64,000 bases of DNA from contig JAGONC010000007.1 of the NCBI GenBank assembly GCA_017993235.1, positions 53,715 to 117,714 on the forward strand. Reading direction: 5' to 3'. Under the pieces are notes generated by a model. That model saw only the letters and a program-made list of their open reading frames with translations. It was not told the DNA's origin and did no database searches. Positions 17,735 to 24,061 of this stretch are shown here, in pieces. This DNA is from Lentimicrobiaceae bacterium. GTDB lineage: Bacteria > Bacteroidota > Bacteroidia > Bacteroidales > JAGONC01. Both the position numbers and the translations under genes were made by a program. Within the stretch, counting starts at the first letter, position 1, and every line of letters starts with the position of its first letter.

Positions 17735-18397
17735 ATGTACATCATTGACCGGTTATTAAAAAACAGGAGATACTGGATCCTGTTCTTTTCGATCCTGGCA
17801 CTGATCGTCCTGCCTGCTTTTATGAACACCCCTGTATACACGAATGTCCTGTTCCGGATTACTTTTTCACTGGTCTTCTTCACCAGTGTCAGTGCCGTGA
17901 TGACAGGGAGAAGGCTGATTCTTTTTGGATTTTCACTGGCACTTGTCGTAGCCATAATGCAATGGTTGAGTGATTTTTTCAGTGACCAAACCCATCTGTC
18001 CATCACGGTAGGTATCCTTTACCTTGCCTTTTATATTTATATTATTTACCGGCTTTTTCTGGTCATCACCAGAAGTCAAAAGGTCAACATCGACGTGATC
18101 GTGATCTCGGTGAGCATCTATCTGATCGTAGGGATCATTTTTGCCGTCATCTGCAGTATACTGGATAGGATCTATCCGGGAGCCTATACCGAAATGACCA
18201 TTGTAGGACCCCACATCTACGAATTTGTTTATTATAGTTTCATCACCATGGCAACGGTGGGATACGGCGATATCGTTCCCAGGATTCCGCAGACTGAAAC
18301 CCTGGCAGTTCTTATCGGGATCACAGGCCAGCTATATACGGCGGTCATCGTGGCCATTTTAGTCGGTAAGTTCTTGCAGCAGTCTTCGGAGCGGTGA
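17735..18397 (+). CDS. Ion channel protein with K+-type selectivity filter
   Basis: This 220-residue integral membrane protein has four hydrophobic helices in the first two thirds. A two-helix pore domain at the C-terminus follows, with the filter TMATVGYGDIVP, the TVGYGD signature of K+ channels. Length and layout fit a small 6-helix voltage-channel-like protein without a cytoplasmic regulatory domain (no cyclic-nucleotide-binding or RCK domain is present). It should conduct K+ across the inner membrane. It follows the adenylate cyclase in the same direction but has its own promoter box and terminator, so cotranscription is not certain. Confidence 0.85.
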   Translation: MYIIDRLLKNRRYWILFFSILALIVLPAFMNTPVYTNVLFRITFSLVFFTSVSAVMTGRRLILFGFSLALVVAIMQWLSDFFSDQTHLSITVGILYLAFYIYIIYRLFLVITRSQKVNIDVIVISVSIYLIVGIIFAVICSILDRIYPGAYTEMTIVGPHIYEFVYYSFITMATVGYGDIVPRIPQTETLAVLIGITGQLYTAVIVAILVGKFLQQSSER

Positions 18398-18428
18398 AAA
18401 AGCTGCAAGCTGCAGCTCGCAGCTTTTT
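18397..18428 (+). terminator. Intrinsic terminator after the K+ channel gene
   Basis: AAAAAGCTGC and GCAGCTTTTT form a 10-base-pair stem around a 12-base loop that is itself rich in AGCTGC, followed by a T-rich run. It begins at the last base of the stop codon and abuts the glnS promoter box. Confidence 0.75.
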
Positions 18429-18430
18429 TT

Positions 18431-18438
18431 TATTTTTG
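18431..18438 (+). promoter_or_regulatory. -7 box for glnS
   Basis: TATTTTTG, an exact TAnnTTTG match, 19 bases before the glnS ATG and directly after the upstream terminator. Confidence 0.45.
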
Positions 18439-18457
18439 CACCTTAAAATTCTAACCC

Positions 18458-20155
18458 ATGGATACCCCCAGCGTCAATACCGAGCCATCCCGTTCCCTGA
18501 ACTTCATCGAGCAGATCATCGAGAAAGACCTTTTTGAAGGGAAAAATGAGAGACGTGTACACACCCGGTTCCCTCCCGAGCCCAACGGTTATCTTCATAT
18601 CGGCCATGCCAAGTCGATCTGCCTGAACTTCGGGCTGGCCAGGAAATACAACGGAAAATGCAATCTCCGTTTCGATGACACAAATCCGACCAAAGAGGAG
18701 GAGGAGTATGTGAATTCGATCTTGGAGGATGTGCGCTGGCTGGGATTCGACTGGGAAGATCGTCTTTTCTATGCTTCCGATTATTTTGAGCAGTTGTACC
18801 AGTGGGCCGAGAAGATGATCATGGAAGGGAAAGCATATGTGGATGACCAGTCGGCCGAGGAGGTGAGCGAGCAAAGGGGGACCATTACGGCGCCGGGCAA
18901 ACACAGTCCATACCGCGACCGGTCGGTGGAGGAGAATCTTGATCTGTTCAGGCGGATGCGTGCCGGTGAGTTTCCTGACGGTTCGCGGGTGCTGCGGGCG
19001 AAGATCGATATGGCGCATCCGAACATGCTGTTGCGCGATCCGCTGATGTACCGTATCCTTCACGCCACCCACCACCGCACCGGCGACCGGTGGTGCATCT
19101 ACCCCATGTACGACTATGCCCACGGGCAGTCGGATTACCTGGAGGGGATCACCCATTCGATCTGTACCCTTGAGTTTGAGGTGCACCGTCCCCTCTACGA
19201 CTGGTTCCTGGATGAGATCATCACCACCAGGTACCGGCCCCAGCAGATCGAATTTGCACGGCTGAACCTGAGCTACACGATCATGAGCAAGCGCAAGCTG
19301 CTGGAACTGGTGGAAGGCGGATATGTGCGCGGCTGGGACGATCCGAGGATGCCTACCATCTGCGGGCTACGGCGCAGAGGCTATACACCGGAATCCATCC
19401 GTTACTTTGCCGATAAGATCGGAGTGGCCAAACGGGATAATACGATCGACGTATCCCTTCTGGAACACAGCATCCGCGAGGATCTGAACAAAAAGGCACC
19501 CCGCGTCATGGCGGTCCTCAATCCCTTGCGGGTGGTGCTCACCAATTACCCGGAGGACAAAACAGAAGATGTTGAATTGGTCAACAATCCGGAAGATGAA
19601 AGCGCAGGAACCCGTACCGTACCGTTCACACGTGTCCTTTACATCGAGCAGGACGACTTCATGGAAACGCCTCCGCCCAAATATTTCCGTCTGTCACAGG
19701 GCAGTGAGGTGCGGTTGAAAGGAGCATACATTATTAAATGTGAAAAGGTCATTAAGGATTCCACGGGAAAGATAACCGAGATCCACTGCACGTACGATCC
19801 GGAGACCCGCAGCGGTGGCGAACAGAGCAACCGCAAGGTGAAAAGCACCATCCACTGGTTGCCGGAGCCGTATGCCGTACCCGCCGAGATCCGGCTCTAT
19901 GACCGCCTGTTCCTCGACGAAGATCCGTCGAACCATAAAGACAAAGACTACAAGGAGTTCCTGAATCCTGAGTCGCTGAGTACCATCAACGGATTTGTCG
20001 AGCCTTCGCTGCAACATGCCAAGGCACTTGATAAATTCCAGTTCATCAGGCTGGGATACTTTTGCGTGGATCCTGATTCAAAGACCGGGCAGCTCGTATT
20101 TAATCGTACAGTGACCTTAAAAGATTCCTGGGTTAAACTGTCTTCTAAGGAATAG
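18458..20155 (+). CDS. glnS: Glutaminyl-tRNA synthetase
   Basis: The 565-residue class I synthetase charges tRNA-Gln with glutamine. It has the GlnRS form of the ATP motif in [17 protein letters not shown], the KMSKS-type loop [12 protein letters not shown], the [10 protein letters not shown] segment and the GlnRS anticodon-binding C-terminal region ([17 protein letters not shown]). Length is normal for bacterial GlnRS (about 550). tRNA-Gln(CUG) lies less than 1 kb downstream, separated by repeats and the four-helix-bundle gene. The gene has its own promoter box, and its stop abuts family 1 palindrome copy A. Confidence 0.96.
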   Translation: MDTPSVNTEPSRSLNFIEQIIEKDLFEGKNERRVHTRFPPEPNGYLHIGHAKSICLNFGLARKYNGKCNLRFDDTNPTKEEEEYVNSILEDVRWLGFDWEDRLFYASDYFEQLYQWAEKMIMEGKAYVDDQSAEEVSEQRGTITAPGKHSPYRDRSVEENLDLFRRMRAGEFPDGSRVLRAKIDMAHPNMLLRDPLMYRILHATHHRTGDRWCIYPMYDYAHGQSDYLEGITHSICTLEFEVHRPLYDWFLDEIITTRYRPQQIEFARLNLSYTIMSKRKLLELVEGGYVRGWDDPRMPTICGLRRRGYTPESIRYFADKIGVAKRDNTIDVSLLEHSIREDLNKKAPRVMAVLNPLRVVLTNYPEDKTEDVELVNNPEDESAGTRTVPFTRVLYIEQDDFMETPPPKYFRLSQGSEVRLKGAYIIKCEKVIKDSTGKITEIHCTYDPETRSGGEQSNRKVKSTIHWLPEPYAVPAEIRLYDRLFLDEDPSNHKDKDYKEFLNPESLSTINGFVEPSLQHAKALDKFQFIRLGYFCVDPDSKTGQLVFNRTVTLKDSWVKLSSKE

Positions 20156-20305
20156 CCAACATTCGAACATACGAAGTTGAAGTAGAACTGAAAGGCGAAG
20201 TAGAATTTCGATTAGAAGGAATGACTCTGAATTCATCCCTCCGATCCTCAATCGCCTTCTCCTTAACCTTCTCCTTCTCCTTCGTATGTTCGTATGTTGG
20301 ATATT
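20156..20305. repeat. Palindromic intergenic repeat, family 1, copy A
   Basis: About 150 bases from CCAACATTCGAACATACG to CGTATGTTCGTATGTTGG plus ATATT, with complementary outer arms and a non-symmetric centre that sets orientation. It begins at the base after the glnS stop and ends at the base before the stop codon of the minus-strand four-helix-bundle gene. It differs from copy B at fewer than about ten aligned positions. Confidence 0.88.
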
Positions 20306-20704
20306 CTAATGCAGATTATTCTCTTTTGCCTGAAGGTTTTTTTCCGCTGTCTGGATGCTTTTCACAAAAATGGCTATCAGTTCATTGTTTTCAGTGACCA
20401 GAGCAAGTATTTCATCGGTGTTATCCAAGTCTTTATTATGGACAAGGATTCTCAGGGAAACATGACATTCCCTGAGTTCTTTCAAGACAATTTTAATTTT
20501 ATGAATGAAATCTCTTGATGATTCTGCACTTTGCGCTTCAGCGTAGTTTAAAGCTGTTGATGTGGAAGATCTGCTGAGCTGATTAGCCAGTTGTGAATGA
20601 AAATAAGTATTCGGAAAAGTTCTTAGAACATCCTGAATGCGAACGACAAAATTAATAAGCCGGTTCTCGATCTGATAAGAGGTAGATTTTGGTGTCATGG
20701 TCAT
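20306..20704 (-). CDS. Four-helix-bundle protein of the 23S rRNA intervening-sequence (S23/IVP) family
   Basis: This 132-residue helical protein matches the S23/IVP-like four-helix-bundle family. Signature-like segments are YQIENRLINFVVRIQDV, FHSQLANQLSRSSTSTALNY, AEAQSAESSRDFIHKIKIVL and KELRECHVSLRIL. Proteins of this fold occur inside 23S rRNA intervening sequences and as accessory proteins of diversity-generating retroelements, but most genomic copies stand alone with no known role. Here it is flanked by two same-orientation copies of a 150-bp palindromic repeat, which suggests it moved or is maintained with the repeat. An ATG two codons in (20698) is an alternative start. Confidence 0.85.
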   Translation of the reverse strand: MTMTPKSTSYQIENRLINFVVRIQDVLRTFPNTYFHSQLANQLSRSSTSTALNYAEAQSAESSRDFIHKIKIVLKELRECHVSLRILVHNKDLDNTDEILALVTENNELIAIFVKSIQTAEKNLQAKENNLH

Positions 20705-20765
20705 TTTTTAAGTTAATCCGGAAACCATCCTAAATGTGACCCTTTTTACACAACTTTTTTAGCTC

Positions 20766-20915
20766 AGAACATACGAACATACGAAGTTGAAGTAGAACTG
20801 AAAGGCGAAGTTGAATTGCGATTAGAATGAATAACTCTGAATTCTTCCCTCCGATCCTAAATCGCCTTCTCCTTAACCTTCTCCTTCCCCTTCGTATGTT
20901 CGTATGTTGGATATT
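20766..20915. repeat. Palindromic intergenic repeat, family 1, copy B
   Basis: Same orientation and nearly the same sequence as copy A, from GAACATACGAACATACGAAG to CTTCGTATGTTCGTATGTTGG plus ATATT. It lies upstream of the four-helix-bundle gene and before tRNA-Gln. Confidence 0.88.
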
Positions 20916-20955
20916 AAAAAAACCGTCTCCCAGTATGAATTTTCATAAATTTAGA

Positions 20956-20963
20956 TATCTTTG
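20956..20963 (+). promoter_or_regulatory. -7 box for tRNA-Gln
   Basis: TATCTTTG, an exact TAnnTTTG match, ends 13 bases before the first base of the tRNA. Confidence 0.6.
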
Positions 20964-20976
20964 TGCCTTGTTTCCT

Positions 20977-21049
20977 TGCCCGATGGTGTAATTGGCAACA
21001 CGTCTGACTCTGGATCAGAAAAGTCTAGGTTCGAGCCCTAGTCGGGCAA
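20977..21049 (+). tRNA. tRNA-Gln (anticodon CUG)
   Basis: The 73-base gene folds as a cloverleaf. The acceptor stem pairs TGCCCGA with TCGGGCA, and the discriminator is A. The anticodon stem TCTGA/TCAGA encloses the loop CTCTGGA with anticodon CTG. The T-arm contains GGTTCGAGCC. CCA is not encoded as a complete triplet (CAA-C-A follows). It reads CAG codons. Confidence 0.93.
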
Positions 21050-21053
21050 CAGG

Positions 21054-21089
21054 AAGGGGGCCAGTGCCGCATGCGGCACTGGCCCCCTT
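21054..21089. terminator. 36-base perfect palindrome after tRNA-Gln
   Basis: The sequence from AAGGGGGCCAGTGCC to GGCACTGGCCCCCTT, centred on GCATGC, is its own reverse complement with no unpaired loop. It starts 5 bases after the tRNA and probably terminates it, although it is not followed by a T-run. It could equally serve as a bidirectional terminator or protein site. Confidence 0.6.
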
Positions 21090-21090
21090 A

Positions 21091-21120
21091 AATTCCAAAT
21101 CCCAGGATCCAGGGTCCAGA
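21091..21120. repeat. Family 2 word repeat, copy 2 (fragment)
   Basis: AATTCCAAATCCCAGGATCC and the following AGGGTCCAGA share the word composition of the other family 2 elements but form only half of one. Confidence 0.5.
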
Positions 21121-21239
21121 TAAATTTTAATGAACAGATTCCGGTCAAGGCTATAGCCGGAAAAGCAGAGCGCGATCACATAGGATCTACCAATGTCATT
21201 TCTGCACTGTTCACCTTTAGATATATAGGTGTCCAGTAA
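21120..21239 (+). pseudogene. Possible C-terminal remnant of a lost gene
   Basis: A frame without a start codon reads INFNEQIPVKAIAGKAERDH and then IGSTNVISALFTFRYIGVQ before a TAA. The composition is that of real protein, but the frame is open on its 5' side only because it runs back into a repeat. No family is recognised. The remaining bases to 21462 contain an imperfect inverted repeat (21270-21310, AAAGGATT/AATCCTTT) and no gene. Confidence 0.3.
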
Positions 21240-21462
21240 TGAACAGAAAAAGGATTGTTCTAAATCAACAAAGGATTTTATAAGGTGGATTGTTTTATAA
21301 ATAATCCTTTATAATCAATCTGTTAATGCCGATGCCCATCATAAGTATCCCGGAAGGCATGATTTTGGTAAACAACTCCTGATCCAGATCAAATCCAGTT
21401 GTGTCAAGATGGATGCGGTGCTTCTTCTTCCTACCCTATTACCCATCAAATAGACTCCTGAT

Positions 21463-23856
21463 ATGTTTTTGAATTACCTGAAAACAGCCTTTCGTTTTTT
21501 TACCAGAAACAAAGGTTTTATTATTATCAATATCCTGGGACTATCGATGGGTATTGCCGTGAGCATCATTGGATTTCTCTATGTCATCCATGAGCTGGGC
21601 TATGACCGGTTCAACCGGGATGCAGACAGAATATACCGGATTGCTGTGGATGCACTGGTAGGGAACACGGCTATTTACCAGACGTTCACTCCAGCTCCCA
21701 TGGCCCGGGCGCTCTATGATGAGTTTCCCGGGATAGAAGCTGTAACCCGAATCAGTTCCTGGGATGATCTGCAGTTCGAATACAAGGATAAAACGTTTAT
21801 AGAAGATAACGTATTCGTTACAGATTCTACTTTTTTTGATATGTTTACCCTGCCGGTGATCAGCGGGATAAAGGATAAACTGCTCAGTCAGCCTTATACT
21901 GCTGTACTCACAGAAAGTACCGCGAAAAGATATTTTGGAGAGGAAGATCCGATAAATAAAGTTATCCGGACGGATACGCTCTCTTTCAAAGTGATTTCGG
22001 TTGTTGCTGATGTCCCGGCAAATTCCCACTTCCATTTTGATATGGCGCTTGCCCTGATCAGCTTTGATGGTTATTATAACAACCCGGAATGGTTTGCCAA
22101 TAACTTCCGTACGTATTTCATGTTGTTCAGGAATTCGGATATCAAAAAGGTGGAGGAGAAGCTCCCTGATTTTACCGATAAATATTTATTTGGGGGTAAA
22201 TATGCTGAACGTACCGGAGAGGGAAACAAATGGGAACTGTACCTGCAACCCCTGCTCTCCATCCATCTGAATTCAGATATTCGTGGGGAGTTTGAGCCCA
22301 ATGGAAGAAAAGAGTACGTATATATTTTTCTGGTCGTTTCCATTATCATTCTGGTCATCGCCTGCATCAACTTCATCAATCTTTCCACGGCTAAGGCTGC
22401 CGGGCGGGCAAAGGAGGTCGGCATACGGAAAACGCTGGGCGCCCAACGAAATCAGTTGATGCAGCAATACCTGGGAGAATCGCTGCTAACAAGTATTATT
22501 TCGCTGATCGTTGCACTGGGATTTGCGGAGATTGCTCTTGCCTATTTGAGGCAGCATGAGGATCTGCATCTTGACATACCCTACTTCGGGTCTTATTACA
22601 CCATTCCGCTGCTTTTATTGTTGGGATTGCTGGTTGGGATCGTTTCCGGTGGCTATCCTTCCATGGTCCTGTCGTCTTTCAGGCCCATCAGGGTCCTCAG
22701 AAGCCATACCGGCCAGAACAGCCGTTCACCCTGGCTCAGGAATGTCCTGGTCACCTTTCAGTTCGTGATTTCCGTGTTTCTGATCATTGGCACATTCATC
22801 ATTTATAACCAGCTCAATCTTCTTCAGAACAGAAACCTGGGTTTCACCAAGGAGAACGTGATCTGCATTCAAAATCCCTCGGTGCTGACCAATTCAATTG
22901 AATCCTTTAAAAACGACCTTCACAGGTTGCCATTCGTTGAGCATGTTTCATCCGTCTTCAGGCTGCCAGGCGAACGATTCATCAATCTCGGGTTTGGTGG
23001 GGAAGGCATCGAGGGCGGTTTCAGCCTCAACCTGACGCTGGGCGATGAAGAGACGGATGATGTGTTACAACTTGAATTGCTTGAAGGAAGGTTTTTTTCA
23101 AAAGAATTTGGCACAGATACTACTGCAATCGTCATTAATGAACAAGCCGCCAAACTCCTGGCCTATGACAAACCACTTGGTAAAACGCTTAACACATGGG
23201 GTGATCCACCATGCTATTTTCATATCATTGGCATCGTCCGGGATGTTTATTATGAATCAAAGCACCAGAAAGTGCATCCCATGGGAATTGTTCATATCCG
23301 TTGTCCATTAGAGATCACTCCGGGGACGATTGCAGTCAGGATTACTTCGGGCAATTACAGTGATAAGATCACCGGGATCCGCCAGGTTTGGGACAGCTAT
23401 TCCCCTTCCATTCCTTTTGAATATTCCTTTCTTGACCGGCAGTATGATCAGCTTTACAGGAATGAGGAACAGACTCGAAAGTTGTTCCTGGCGCTTTCCT
23501 TTCTGGCCATTTTCATTGCCTGTATGGGCCTGCTGGGTCTTGTCACCTTCATCGCCCATCAAAAGATCAAGGAAATCGGTATCCGGAAGGTGTTTGGTGC
23601 CACTTCTTTTTCAATATCGGTCCTTCTCTCAAGATATCTCACCAAATGGATTCTTTTGGCCAACATCATTGCATGGCCTCTGAGCTGGTATTTCTTCGAC
23701 CGGTGGCTGAATCATTTTGCATACCGAACTCCAATCGAGTGGTGGTATTTCCTTCTGGCGGGCTTGCTTTCACTGTTCATTGCGTTGGTCACCCTGAGTT
23801 ACCAGACCGTAAAATCCGCACTCATGAATCCGGAGGAAGCGCTGAAGTACGAGTGA
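21463..23856 (+). CDS. MacB/FtsX-type ABC transporter permease
   Basis: This 797-residue protein is a long-form Bacteroidota permease. A first helix (residues about 20-40) is followed by a periplasmic MacB-like core domain and a three-helix FtsX domain containing GIRKTLGAQRNQLMQQY. A second periplasmic domain and a second FtsX domain with GIRKVFGATSFSI follow. Two copies of the FtsX unit in one chain are usual for these 780-800 residue proteins. Related systems move lipoproteins, peptides or antibiotics out of the inner membrane, or transmit force to the periplasm. No ATPase gene is adjacent, so its partner must be encoded elsewhere. Confidence 0.9.
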   Translation: MFLNYLKTAFRFFTRNKGFIIINILGLSMGIAVSIIGFLYVIHELGYDRFNRDADRIYRIAVDALVGNTAIYQTFTPAPMARALYDEFPGIEAVTRISSWDDLQFEYKDKTFIEDNVFVTDSTFFDMFTLPVISGIKDKLLSQPYTAVLTESTAKRYFGEEDPINKVIRTDTLSFKVISVVADVPANSHFHFDMALALISFDGYYNNPEWFANNFRTYFMLFRNSDIKKVEEKLPDFTDKYLFGGKYAERTGEGNKWELYLQPLLSIHLNSDIRGEFEPNGRKEYVYIFLVVSIIILVIACINFINLSTAKAAGRAKEVGIRKTLGAQRNQLMQQYLGESLLTSIISLIVALGFAEIALAYLRQHEDLHLDIPYFGSYYTIPLLLLLGLLVGIVSGGYPSMVLSSFRPIRVLRSHTGQNSRSPWLRNVLVTFQFVISVFLIIGTFIIYNQLNLLQNRNLGFTKENVICIQNPSVLTNSIESFKNDLHRLPFVEHVSSVFRLPGERFINLGFGGEGIEGGFSLNLTLGDEETDDVLQLELLEGRFFSKEFGTDTTAIVINEQAAKLLAYDKPLGKTLNTWGDPPCYFHIIGIVRDVYYESKHQKVHPMGIVHIRCPLEITPGTIAVRITSGNYSDKITGIRQVWDSYSPSIPFEYSFLDRQYDQLYRNEEQTRKLFLALSFLAIFIACMGLLGLVTFIAHQKIKEIGIRKVFGATSFSISVLLSRYLTKWILLANIIAWPLSWYFFDRWLNHFAYRTPIEWWYFLLAGLLSLFIALVTLSYQTVKSALMNPEEALKYE

Positions 23857-23919
23857 AAGTACACAAGGAGAAACGATTGGGAAGGAGATCACTATTTTAT
23901 CCGGAATTGGCGCTTTGAT

Positions 23920-23955
23920 TTTGCCTGGAATTTGGGTCCTGGGATTTGGAATTTT
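23920..23955. repeat. Family 2 word repeat, copy 3
   Basis: TGCCTGGAATTTGGGTCCTG followed by GGATTTGGAATTTTA is the same word set as the element at 29885-29969. It lies after the permease gene. Nothing else is seen up to the promoter at 24023. Confidence 0.6.
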
Positions 23956-24022
23956 ACGCCCCTTTCCAGAATAATATTCCGTATAAAGACATCCTGCATA
24001 TTTATTTTTAATTCATTGTGAC

Positions 24023-24030
24023 TAACTTTG
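24023..24030 (+). promoter_or_regulatory. -7 box for the restriction-modification gene
   Basis: TAACTTTG, an exact TAnnTTTG match, 32 bases before the ATG at 24062. This favours the ATG over a TTG at 24038, which would leave almost no leader. Confidence 0.5.
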
Positions 24031-24061
24031 AAGATTATTGGTCACAAATGAACAGGATGAA

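Noticed and set aside
17735..18397. K+ channel considered as a cyclic-nucleotide-gated channel linked to the cyclase
   Set aside because: The 220-residue chain ends shortly after the pore helix and has no cyclic-nucleotide-binding domain, and it has its own promoter box.
20156..20915. Repeat pair considered as the ends of an insertion sequence
   Set aside because: The repeats are direct, about 150 bases long and palindromic; the enclosed gene is not a transposase and no target duplication is evident.
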